From Sisyra terminalis (Eukaryota; Arthropoda; Insecta; Neuroptera; Sisyridae), in assembly GCA_958496175.1 (NCBI GenBank), contig OY292280.1:2294001-2358000 (forward strand): DNA of 64,000 nucleotides, read 5' to 3'. This document shows positions 38,976 through 48,984 of this stretch, in pieces. The notes below the pieces were generated by a model that was given only the letters and a program-made list of their open reading frames with translations, was not told the DNA's origin and did no database searches. Made by a program: the position numbers and the translations under genes. The stretch's first letter is position 1, and each line of letters starts with the position of its first letter.

Positions 38976-39741
38976 TTCCCGAAAAATGACTGAATTTTCG
39001 ATTTTCGGGAAGTAGGATTCTGGGAATGGCTTAGTTGCGTCACGGGAGGCCTAAAAAACATATCCTAAAGTCAATTTTTTGCGTTTTTTTTTTGGGGGGG
39101 GGTCCTCGATTTTTCGAATTTAGTGAAATGGAATTTCGGGAATGGCGCAGTTACGCTCCGAGAAGCCTAAAAATCATTTCTAATTATATAATTTTTCGTT
39201 TTTTGGCGAAAATTTTCCGGCCGAAATTCTGAAGAATCCCAAAAATAGGCCTAAATTGGCGTTTTTTTTCACTTTTTCCAACTTTAAAGCCATTTGTAGC
39301 GAAAAGTATCGATCGTAGGTTAACGATAGTAGGCTCATTCGATAGCTCTCGAATTACTCTATCGATGGTGTAAATTTGGTCCCGGAAAAGCTTAAGGGGA
39401 AAAACTTTTTTTTTCCACTTCTCAGAAATTTCATTTCGTCGACCAAATGTACGTCGATTTTTTTCAAAAAAATTTTTGTCGAATTTCTCGATGAAATTCA
39501 TACCATTGCTGTATTGCGTTACGATCGAAACATAAATCGAATAAAACTTAAATTTTTCGATATCGTTAATGATTTTTTCGATATTTAAAATTCTCTTATT
39601 GGGCTTTTTAAAAACAAATTTATTTTGTTAAAATAAGGATCAAGGACTAAAAAATTTTCCAATGTGGTTTTACATCTTTTCCGATCGTAACATGGAGCAC
39701 CTATGGTTAAAATTTTGCCGGATAATTCCATTAAAATCCTT

Positions 39742-39759
39742 TGTTCAAATGGTCACCAG
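39742..39759. other. Palindrome centre, about 18-nt non-paired spacer
   Basis: Going inward at coordinate sum 79501, bases pair up to 39741/39760 with mismatches at 39723/39778, 39732/39769 and 39739/39762. From 39742 to 39759 no pairing remains. Mismatches are denser in the last 20 bases than elsewhere in the arms, as if the tip has been altered since the inversion formed. Confidence 0.85.
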
Positions 39760-40525
39760 AACGATTTTCATGGAATTTTCCGGCAAAATTTTAACCATAG
39801 GTGCTCCATGTTACGATCGGAAAAGATGTAAAACCACATTGGAAAATTTTTAAGTCCTTGATCCTTATTTTAACAAAATAAATTTGTTTTTAAAAAGCCC
39901 AATAAGAGAATTTTAAATATCGAAAAAATCATTAACGATATCGAAAAATTTAAGTTTTATTCGATTTATGTTTCGATCGTAACGCAATACAGCAATGGTA
40001 TGAATTTCATCGAGAAATTCGACAAAAATTTTTTTGAAAAAAATCGACGTACATTTGGTCGACGAAATGAAATTTCTGAGAAGTGGAAAAAAAAAGTTTT
40101 TCCCCTTAAGCTTTTCCGGGACCAAATTTACACCATCGATAGAGTAATTCGAGAGCTATCGAATGAGCCTACTATCGTTAACCTACGATCGATACTTTTC
40201 GCTACAAATGGCTTTAAAGTTGGAAAAAGTGAAAAAAAACGCCAATTTAGGCCTATTTTTGGGATTCTTCAGAATTTCGGCCGGAAAATTTTCGCCAAAA
40301 AACGAAAAATTATATAATTAGAAATGATTTTTAGGCTTCTCGGAGCGTAACTGCGCCATTCCCGAAATTCCATTTCACTAAATTCGAAAAATCGAGGACC
40401 CCCCCCCAAAAAAAAAACGCAAAAAATTGACTTTAGGATATGTTTTTTAGGCCTCCCGTGACGCAACTAAGCCATTCCCAGAATCCTACTTCCCGAAAAT
40501 CGAAAATTCAGTCATTTTTCGGGAA

Positions 40526-40584
40526 TGACGTCATTGGGTGGCGACGAATGTGTGACGTCATATAAATGAAAATGAGTGACGTCA
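40526..40584 (-). promoter_or_regulatory. Cluster of three CRE octamers, copy 3
   Basis: TGACGTCA at 40526-40533, 40553-40560 and 40577-40584, the mirror of copy 2. The octamer is its own reverse complement, so strand refers to the unit only. Confidence 0.5.
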
Positions 40585-40769
40585 CAAAACCATTGAGCAA
40601 AATAAAATGAAAAATATATTGCATCATCGATCGATCGATCATTTCCAACCTCGAAAGGCTGGAACTGTTCGATCGAATATTTCGATGATACAATGTCTGG
40701 AATTAATTATTAATGTTAATTAGTGATATTATAAGCTGTAAGGAAGAGAAATCAATTATTAGAAATTAT

Positions 40770-40856
40770 AAAAATCCGGGACCAATCGGGATGCGAACCA
40801 GGGACCTCGACTCCGAACAACAGCAACGGCGACCAAGACGACTCGGCTATCAGATG
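40770..40856 (-). other. tRNA-like Pol III unit, copy 3
   Basis: Mirror of copy 2. The A box lies at 40839-40849, the B box at 40789-40799 and the T5 run (A5 on the plus strand) at 40770-40774. Copies 2 and 3 would be transcribed toward each other across the palindrome centre. Confidence 0.6.
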
Positions 40857-41429
40857 ATATATGTAAATGACCTTAAAACTCATATATAAACAATTCTTAT
40901 GAGATTTGGGGAAAATGAAAATTTTTTTCGATCGAAGGAATTGGAATTTTCCAAAAATATTTTAACCATAGCTGCTCCATGTTAAAGTTGGAAAATTTGA
41001 ATTAAGACATTGCAACATTTTAAGATCCTTGATCATTTTTTTCGAAAAAAACGACATTTGTATTTGAATAGCATTATCTTGCATAATATATAATTCTTTA
41101 ATATCGAATTAATTAACTTTAAATTTTTACAATCGAACGATTTCCTTGGAATTTTCCGGAAAAATTTTAACTATAGGTACTCCATGTTACGATCGGAAAA
41201 GATGTACAACCACATTGGAAAACTTTTAGGTCCTTGATCCTTTATTTCAAGAAAACAAATTTGTATTTAAATAGCATTAAGTAGCACAATAGATGAATAT
41301 TAAATATCGAAAAAACCATTAACGACATCGAAAAGTTGAAATTCTTTTACATTTATGTTTCGATGTCCACGTAATGTAGCTATGATGCGAATTACATCGC
41401 AAAATTCGATTAATAATTTTTTGCAAAAA

Positions 41430-42140
41430 ATCGACGTACATTTGGTCGACGAAATGAAATTTCTGAGAAGTGGAAAAAAAAAGTTTTTCCCCTTAAGCTT
41501 TTCCGGGACCAAATTTACACCATCGATAGAGTAATTCGAGAGCTATCGAATGAGCCTACTATCGTTAACCTACGATCGATACTTTTCGCTACAAATGGCT
41601 TTAAAGTTGGAAAAAGTGAAAAAAAACGCCAATTTAGGCCTATTTTTGGGATTCTTCAGAATTTCGGCCGGAAAATTTTCGCCAAAAAACGAAAAATTAT
41701 ATAATTAGAAATGATTTTTAGGCTTCTCGGAGCGTAACTGCGCCATTCCCGAAATTCCATTTCACTAAATTCGAAAAATCGAGGACCCCCCCCCAAAAAA
41801 AAAACGCAAAAAATTGACTTTAGGATATGTTTTTTAGGCCTCCCGTGACGCAACTAAGCCATTCCCAGAATCCTACTTCCCGAAAATCGAAAATTCAGTC
41901 ATTTTTCGGGAATGACGTCATTGGGTGGCGACGAATGTGTGACGTCATATAAATGAAAATGAGTGACGTCACAAAACCATTGAGCAAAATAAAATGAAAA
42001 ATATATTGCATCATCGATCGATCGATCATTTCCAACCTCGAAAGGCTGGAACTGTTCGATCGAATATTTCGATGATACAATGTCTGGAATTAATTATTAA
42101 TGTTAATTAGTGATATTATAAGCTGTAAGGAAGAGAAATC
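41430..42140 (-). other. Gene-conversion tract in A1' (minimum extent)
   Basis: The A2-type markers nearest the ends are at 41430 and 41434 (inner) and 42133-42140 (outer). The nearest A1-type markers outside are 41424 (inner) and 42357 (outer). The converted stretch is thus 711 to 932 bp. A1 and A2 are identical between 42141 and 42356, so the outer breakpoint cannot be placed better. The copied sequence looks identical to A2/A2', so the event is recent relative to A1-A2 divergence. Confidence 0.85.
41913..41971 (-). promoter_or_regulatory. Cluster of three CRE octamers, copy 4
   Basis: TGACGTCA at 41913-41920, 41940-41947 and 41964-41971. This copy lies inside the converted tract and so has A2-type bases between octamers. 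Confidence 0.5.
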
Positions 42141-42156
42141 AATTATTAGAAATTAT

Positions 42157-42243
42157 AAAAATCCGGGACCAATCGGGATGCGAACCAGGGACCTCGACTC
42201 CGAACAACAGCAACGGCGACCAAGACGACTCGGCTATCAGATG
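42157..42243 (-). other. tRNA-like Pol III unit, copy 4
   Basis: A box at 42226-42236, B box at 42176-42186 and T5 run at 42157-42161 (A5 on the plus strand). It sits in the zone where A1 and A2 are identical, at the outer edge of the conversion tract. Confidence 0.6.
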
Positions 42244-42702
42244 ATATATGTAAATGACCTTAAAACTCATATATAAACAATTCTTATGAGATTTGGGGAA
42301 AATGAAAATTTTTTTCGATCGAAGGAATTGGAATTTTCCAAAAATATTTTAACCATGGCTGCTCCATGTTAAAATTGGAAATTTTCAATTAAAACATTGC
42401 AACATTTTAAGGTCCTTGATCCTTTTTATCGACTAAAACAAATTTGTATTTCAAAAGGGTTTCTTCAGAAAATTAAAATTTATATATAATGAAAAAACGA
42501 CAAGGACTTCAAAAAGTTGAGATATTTTTCGATATTGGCTTTATCGAATTATTCGATAATCTATCGAAAAACATTGAACTTACCTTACTTACCTAATCGT
42601 TGCTTTATCTTAACTTTTCTTTGTATTCTAACTCTGAAATATAAAATTCAAGAGGAGGGGTGCGGAAAATCGAATTGAAACAATATATTCAATTAAAATA
42701 AA

Positions 42703-42708
42703 TTTATT
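42703..42708 (-). terminator. Possible polyadenylation signal AATAAA, right copy
   Basis: TTTATT on the plus strand, the mirror of 36786-36791. Chance occurrence is likely in AT-rich sequence. Confidence 0.2.
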
Positions 42709-43027
42709 AATGTTAAATATAAATTCACACTATAATAAGTTAAAGTATTACTTTTCCATTATAACAATAGTTTATATAATTTATGTAAAAGTATCAATTA
42801 TTAGAATCATATAGAAATATTAAGTTAATAAAAAGAATTTGTATTTCTTGATACTCTAATTATTAACCACTTAAACCACTGAATCACTTCACATTCACTG
42901 AATTATGAAAACACAATTTACAGCACAGATTGTTGTAGTAAATCCATTAGTGATCTTCTTGGTAGATATCAATTGTGGAAATGATATCCCACAGGAATTT
43001 GATTGATGATTCTCCAACGATCCGCAT

Positions 43028-43259
43028 TTATTCCTCAAACGTCCAATTGGAAATGATGAACATCTCAACTCCAATGAATAATTCTCCGTTGTCATCGGTC
43101 AGCTTCTTCTGGAACGAAAAAATCAATAAATAATCAAAAATCAATAATTGGAGGTATCAAAAGTACAGCGACTTACCAATCATTTAATTTCCAAAAAAGA
43201 TGATACATTCTTCAGCGCAAAAACAATGTCTTGGTCTTTAGTTTCTTGGTAATTTGGAT
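43028..43259 (-). pseudogene. Two-exon pseudogene-like segment, right copy
   Basis: Exact mirror of 36235-36466 as far as I can see, with the candidate intron at 43109-43176 and the same in-frame TGA. Because the break is shared by both arms, it predates or coincides with the inverted duplication. Confidence 0.35.
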
Positions 43260-43321
43260 CTGTAAAATGTTTAAACAAATTATACTTATAATAAAACAAT
43301 GGTTGCTAAACTTCTGCATTT

Positions 43322-43483
43322 TTGACAAAAACGGATAATTGCAAGATTGCTTTTCCTGATAAGTGTTATTTTTTTAAATTTCAAAAAGAACAATTTTCGA
43401 GTGCATAAAAAGGATATAAGGGATGGATTGGGTTCGCAGGAATAATAATGCTCATTTAAGACTGAATCATTCTTAAGTTGCAC
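43322..43483 (-). repeat. Decayed satellite relic, right copy
   Basis: Mirror of 36011-36172, with the 25-base conserved core at 43401-43425. Its orientation again matches the adjacent array. Confidence 0.8.
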
Positions 43484-43982
43484 TCACAGTGGCTTACATT
43501 GGCAGATGATTTGATTAGATTATTCTATGTATGAATTCTTTTTAAATATATTTTAAAAATACATTTTTGTCACTCATTAGTTATTTAATCGTTGGAAACT
43601 ATCTACAAAATTAACAGAAAGTACATATAACCTAAGATAAACATTGCGCCAATACCTACAATTTCACAATAAATATTTCCTGCTGCACATTTATTTGATT
43701 CGATTCTGATTTTGTAAAGTTAAGATGTAACATTGGCCATCAATTCAAACAAACATAACATTATAAATTAAATAAATTTGGATAAAGTAAAGTCAATTAT
43801 GAACTAACAACTTTCAAAAATTATCTGTAACATTGACTTGTACCGTAACTCCATCTATGTCAGAATGTGTGAACTCTTGACATGCATGTCAACAAAACCA
43901 CCTTAAGTTTGTAGTGCCACCTGTGAGTCAGATAGCTGTACTTAAAGTTTCCAAATAAATTCGCATGCACCAATTACTTATT

Positions 43983-44577
43983 GCAATATCAATTCAAAGT
44001 TCCAAATAGGACTATTTGCAAGTGCATAAAAAAGATATAAGGGATGATTTGTTTCCTGAAAATGAGGTAGAATATTTTAGACTAAATCATCCTTAATAGT
44101 ATTGCATGAAAGTAGTTACCATTTATTGGCTAGATCCTTGGAAAATTAAATCGGGAATTTAAGGAGGTGAATACGCATGCACCAATTTGGCCTAAAAAAT
44201 GGTCATTTTCGAGGGGTGACTTTTCCTTATAAGAGCTAATTTTCACAACGGATTATTAAACAATGCCCTTACGTGAGATGTTATGTGAAAAAATTTTAGT
44301 CCTGTGTGCAAAAGGACACCCGCAATATCGATTCAAAGTTCCAAATAGGACTATTTTCAAGTGCATAAAAAGGATATAAGGGATGCATTGTTTCTTGAAA
44401 ATTAGGTAGAAAATTTTAGACTAAATCATCCTTAATAGTATTGCATAAAAAAAGTTACCATTTATTGGCTAGATCCTTGGAAAATTAAATCGGGAATTTA
44501 AGGAGGTGAAAACGCATGTACCAATTTGGCCTAAAAAATGGTCATTTTCGAGGGGTGACTTTTCCTTATAAGAGCTA
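43983..44577 (-). repeat. Diverged edge monomers of the right array
   Basis: Mirror of 34917-35511 with the same private changes (GATGCATTGTTTC, GAAAATGAGG, GTGAATACGC). The next monomer (44578-44916) still carries the edge-type GGTAGAAAATTTTAG but adds its own changes (TTACCCTTTATT, CACAAAGG, CCCGTACG). The right array may have grown from this edge monomer. Confidence 0.85.
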
Positions 44578-47500
44578 ATTTTCACAACGGATTATTAAAC
44601 AATGCCCTTACGTGAGATGTTATGTGAAAAAATTTTAGTCCTGTGTGCAAAAGGACACCCGCAATATCGATTCAAAGTTCCAAATAGGACTATTTTCAAG
44701 TGCATAAAAAGGATATAAGGGATGATTTGTTTCTTGAAAATTAGGTAGAAAATTTTAGACTAAATCATCCTTAATAGTATTGCATAAAAATAGTTACCCT
44801 TTATTGGCTAGATCCTTGGAAAATTAAATCGGGAATTTAAGGATGTGAAAACGCATGCACCAATTTGGCCAAAAAAATGGTCATTTTCGAGGGGTGACTT
44901 TTCCTTATAAGAGCTAATTTTCACAAAGGATTATTAATCAATGCCCGTACGTGAGATGTTATGTGAAAAAATTTTAGTCCTGTGTGCAAAAGGACACCCG
45001 CAATATCGATTCAAAGTTCCAAATAGGACTATTTTCAAGTGCATAAAAAGGATATAAGGGATGATTTGTTTCTTGAAAATTAGGTAGAATATTTTAGACT
45101 AAATCATCCTTAATAGTATTGCATAAAAATAGTTACCATTTATTGGCTAGATCCTTGGAAAATTAAATCGGGAATTTAAGGATGTGAAAACGCATGCACC
45201 AATTTGGCCAAAAAAATGGTCATTTTCGAGGGGTGACTTTTCCTTATAAGAGCTAATTTTCACAACGGATTATTAAACAATGCCTATACGTGAGATGTTA
45301 TGTGAAAAAATTTTAGTCCTGTGTGCAAAAGGACACCCGCAATATCGATTCAAAGTTCCAAATAGGACTATTTTCAAGTGCATAAAAAGGATATAAGGGA
45401 TGATTTGTTTCTTGAAAATTAGGTAGAATATTTCAGATTAAATCATCCTTAATAGTATTGCATAAAAATAGTTACCATTTATTGGCTAGATCCTTGGAAA
45501 ATTAAATCGGGAATTTAAGGAGGTGAAAACGCATGCACCAATTTGGCCTAAAAAATGGTCATTTTCGAGGGGTGACTTTTCCTTATAAGAGCTAATTTTC
45601 ACAACGGATTATTAAACAATGCCCTTACGTGAGATGTTATGTGAAAAAATTTTAGTCCTGTGTGCAAAAGGACACCCGCAATATCGATTCAAAGTTCCAA
45701 ATAGGACTATTTTCAAGTGCATAAAAAGGATATAAGGGATGATTTGTTTCTTGAAAATTAGGTAGAATATTTTAGACTAAATCATCCTTAATAGTATTGC
45801 ATAAAAATAGTTACCATTTATTGGCTAGATCCTTGGAAAATTAAATCGGGAATTTAAGGAGGTGAAAACGCATGTACCAATTTGGCCTAAAAAATGGTCA
45901 TTTTCGAGGGGTGACTTTTCCTTATAAGAGCTAATTTTCACAACGGATTATTAATCAATGCCCTTACGTGAGATGTTATGAGAAAAAATTTTAGTCCTGT
46001 GTGCAAAAGGACACCCGCAATATCGATTCAAAGTTCCAAATAGGACTATTTTCAAGTGCATAAAAAGGATATAAGGGATGATTTGTTTCTTGAAAATTAG
46101 GTAGAATATTTTAGACTAAATCATCCTTAATAGTATTGCATAAAAATAGTTACCATTTATTGGCTAGATCCTTGGAAAATTAAATCGGGAATTTAAGGAG
46201 GTGAAAACGCATGTACCAATTTGGCCTAAAAAATGGTCATTTTCGAGGGGTGACTTTTCCTTATAAGAGCTAATTTTCACAACGGATTATTAATCAATGC
46301 CCTTACGTGAGATGTTATGAGAAAAAATTTTAGTCCTGTGTGCAAAAGGACACCCGCAATATCGATTCAAAGTTCCAAATAGGACTATTTTCAAGTGCAT
46401 AAAAAGGATATAAGGGATGATTTGTTTCTTGAAAATTAGGTAGAATATTTTAGACTAAATCATCCTTAATAGTATTGCATAAAAATAGTTACCATTTATT
46501 GGCTAGATCCTTGGAAAATTAAATCGGGAATTTAAGGAGGTGAAAACGCATGTACCAATTTGGCCTAAAAAATGGTCATTTTCGAGGGGTGACTTTTCCT
46601 TATAAGAGCTAATTTTCACAACGGATTATTAAACAATGCCCTTACGTGAGATGTTATGTGAAAAAATTTTAGTCCTGTGTGCAAAAGGACACCCGCAATA
46701 TCGATTCAAACTTCCAAATAGGACTATTTTCAAGTGCATAAAAAGGATATAAGGGATGATTTGTTTCTTGAAAATTAGGTAGAATATTTTAGACTAAATC
46801 ATCCTTAATAGTATTGCATAAAAATAGTTACCATTTATTGGCTAGATCCTTGGAAAATTAAATCGGGAATTTAAGGAGGTGAAAACGCATGTACCAATTT
46901 GGCCTAAAAAATGGTCATTTTCGAGGGGTGACTTTTCCTTATAAGAGCTAATTTTCACAACGGATTATTAATCAATGCCCTTACGTGAGATGTTATGAGA
47001 AAAAATTTTAGTCCTGTGTGCAAAAGGACACCCGCAATATCGATTCAAAGTTCCAAATAGGACTATTTTCAAGTGCATAAAAAGGATATAAGGGATGATT
47101 TGTTTCTTGAAAATTAGGTAGAATATTTTAGACTAAATCATCCTTAATAGTATTGCATAAAAATAGTTACCATTTATTGGCTAGATCCTTGGAAAATTAA
47201 ATCGGGAATTTAAGGAGGTGAAAACGCATGTACCAATTTGGCCTAAAAAATGGTCATTTTCGAGGGGTGACTTTTCCTTATAAGAGCTAATTTTCACAAC
47301 GGATTATTAAACAATGCCCTTACGTGAGATGTTATGTGAAAAAATTTTAGTCCTGTGTGCAAAAGGACACCCGCAATATCGATTCAAAGTTCCAAATAGG
47401 ACTATTTTCAAGTGCATAAAAAGGATATAAGGGATGATTTGTTTCTTGAAAATTAGGTAGAATATTTTAGACTAAATCATCCTTAATAGTATTGCATAAA

Positions 47501-47967
47501 AATAGTTACCATTTATTGGCTAGATCCTTGGAAAATTAAATCGGGAATTTAAGGAGGTGAAAACCCATGCACCAATTTGGCCTTAAAAATGGTCATTTTC
47601 GAGGGGTGACTTTTCCTTATAAGAGCTAATTTTCACAACGGATTATTAAACAATGCCCTTACGTGAGATGTTATGTGAAAAAATTTTAGTCCTGTGTGCA
47701 AAAGGACACCCGCAATATCGATTCAAACTTCCAAATAGGACTATTTTCAAGTGCATAAAAAGGATATAAGGGTAGATTTGTTTCTTGAAAATTAGGTAGA
47801 ATATTTTAGAATAAATCATCCTTAATAGTATTGCATAAAAATAATTACCATTTAATGGCTAGATCCTTGGAAAATTTAATCGGGAATTTAAGGAGGTGAA
47901 AACGCATGCACCAATTTGGCCTAAAAAATGGTCATTTTCGAGGGGTGACTTTTCCTTATAAGAGCTA
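44578..47967 (-). repeat. Array-proximal block with left-like variants
   Basis: Ten monomers that mostly keep TTCACAACGG, as in the left array. Three of them (45934, 46273, 46951) share TTATTAATCAATGCCC and TTATGAGAAAA. This block separates the conserved edge from the distal block dominated by right-specific variants. The block's last monomer (47629) already shows CAAACTTCC and GGGTAGATTTG, marking the transition. Confidence 0.7.
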
Positions 47968-48984
47968 ATTTTCGCAACGGATTATTAAACAATGCCCTTA
48001 CGTGAGATGTTATGTGAAAAAATTTTAGTCCTGTGTGCAAAAGGACACCCGCAATATCGATTCAAACTTCCAAATAGGACTATTTTCAAGTGCATAAAAA
48101 GGATATAAGGGTAGATTTGTTTCTTGAAAATTAGGTAGAATATTTTAGAATAAATCATCCTTAATAGTATTGCATAAAAATAATTACCATTTAATGGCTA
48201 GATCCTTGGAAAATTTAATCGGGAATTTAAGGAGGTGAAAACGCATGCACCAATTTGGCCTAAAAAATGGTCATTTTCGAGGGGTGACTTTTCCTTATAA
48301 GAGCTAATTTTCGCAACGGATTATTAAACAATGCCCTTACGTGAGATGTTATGTGAAAAAATTTTAGTCCTGTGTGCAAAAGGACACCCGCAATATCGAT
48401 TCAAACTTCCAAATAGGACTATTTTCAAGTGCATAAAAAGGATATAAGGGATGATTTGTTTCTAGAAAATTAGGTAGAATATTTTTGACTAAATCATCCT
48501 TAATAGTATTGCATAAAAATAGTTACCATTTATTGGCTAGATCCTTGGAAAATTAAATCGGGAATTTAAGGATGTGAAAACGCATGCACCAATTTGGCCT
48601 AAAAAATGGTCATTTTCGAGGGGTGACTTTTCCTTATAAGAGCTAATTTTCGCAACGGATTATTAAACAATGCCCTTACGTGAGATGTTATGTGAAAAAA
48701 TTTTAGTCCTGTGTGCAAAAGGACACCCGCAATATCGATTCAAACTTCCAAATAGGACTATTTTCAAGTGCATAAAAAGGATATAAGGGATGATTTGTTT
48801 CTTGAAAATTAGGTAGAATATTTTAGACTAAATCATCCTTAATAGTATTGCATAAAAATAGTTACCATTTATTGGCTAGATCCATGGAAAATTAAATCGG
48901 GAATTTAAGGAGGTGAAAACGCATGCACCAATTTGGCCTAAGAAATGGTCATTTTCGAGGGGTGACTTTTCCTTATAAGAGCTA

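Larger units (their letters stand above)
34917..39741 (+). repeat. Left arm of large inverted repeat (palindrome)
   Basis: Bases pair with the right arm at coordinate sum 79494 in the outer part and 79501 in the inner part. The 7-base shift arises inside one converted tract of the first tandem unit. Outside that tract I found only a few single-base differences, for example at 36173, 39649, 39723 and close to the centre. The arm includes 595 bp of satellite, the flank at 35512-37044 and two tandem 1.39-kb units. Further out, the next monomers (34578 against 44578) no longer correspond, so the mirror ends at 34917. Confidence 0.95.
38437..39741 (+). repeat. Tandem unit A2 of the island (left arm, inner)
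   Basis: Second direct repeat of the left arm, ending at the palindrome centre. It has the same order of parts as A1: end module from 38437, tRNA-like unit, GATC microsatellite near 38862, three CREs, a T10-G9 run (G9 at 39094-39102), a TATCGAT-rich stretch and an end module at 39611-39735. Small frames occur on both strands (39035-39232, 39376-39588, 39662-39853 forward; 39184-39501 reverse). They overlap one another and recur only because the DNA is duplicated, so I do not call them genes. Confidence 0.85.
39760..41064 (-). repeat. Tandem unit A2' (right arm, inner)
   Basis: Mirror of A2 with near-complete identity. Visible differences are at 39778, 39852 and close to the centre. Frames at 39913-40125, 40000-40317, 40269-40466 and 40508-40693 are mirror copies of frames in A2 and are not called as genes. 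Confidence 0.85.
41065..42449 (-). repeat. Tandem unit A1' (right arm, outer), chimeric
   Basis: Both ends match left unit A1, but the middle matches A2. The outer end reads AGCAGCCATGG (A1) and the inner end has the A1-specific GCAAAAAATTATTAATCG and its following sequence. Between 41430 and 42140 every diagnostic base is of A2 type. Frames at 41656-41853 and 41895-42080 are therefore identical to those in A2', while the frame at 41300-41512 is a hybrid of A2 at its start and A1 at its end. Confidence 0.9.
42450..43982 (-). other. AT-rich non-satellite flank, right copy
   Basis: Mirror of 35512-37044 at coordinate sum 79494. It holds the mirrored dyad (42541-42559), polyadenylation-like signal (42703-42708), pseudogene-like segment, satellite relic and the 16-base palindrome (43877-43892). 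One visible base differs from the left copy at 43321, which removes a stop and opens a 65-codon reverse frame (43286-43483) absent on the left. That frame runs through the satellite relic and is not a gene. Confidence 0.75.
39760..44577 (-). repeat. Right arm of large inverted repeat (palindrome)
   Basis: Reverse complement of 34917-39741. It contains A2' (39760-41064), A1' (41065-42449), the AT-rich flank (42450-43982) and 595 bp of satellite edge. It is 7 bases shorter than the left arm because the A1' tract copied from A2 lacks A1-specific extra bases. Single-base differences outside the tract are rare. Confidence 0.95.

Noticed and set aside
39184..40317. 105-codon frames on both strands of A2 and A2'
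   Set aside because: They are low-complexity Lys/Phe-rich frames overlapping other frames on the opposite strand, and the A1 copies do not keep them open. They recur only through DNA duplication.
43286..43483. 65-codon reverse frame in the right flank only
   Set aside because: It exists because one base at 43321 differs from the left arm, and it runs through the decayed satellite relic.
35512..43982. DNA transposon with the island arms as terminal inverted repeats
   Set aside because: No transposase frame lies between the arms, the spacer is 18 nt, and the arms continue into the satellite without target-site duplications. A fold-back element cannot be excluded but is not supported.
34917..44577. 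Simple fold-back (hairpin adapter or chimeric read) artefact
   Set aside because: The arms differ by single bases, by a 7-bp net indel and by a converted tract, and the satellites diverge after two monomers. A folded read would give identical arms. Read-level confirmation is still needed.
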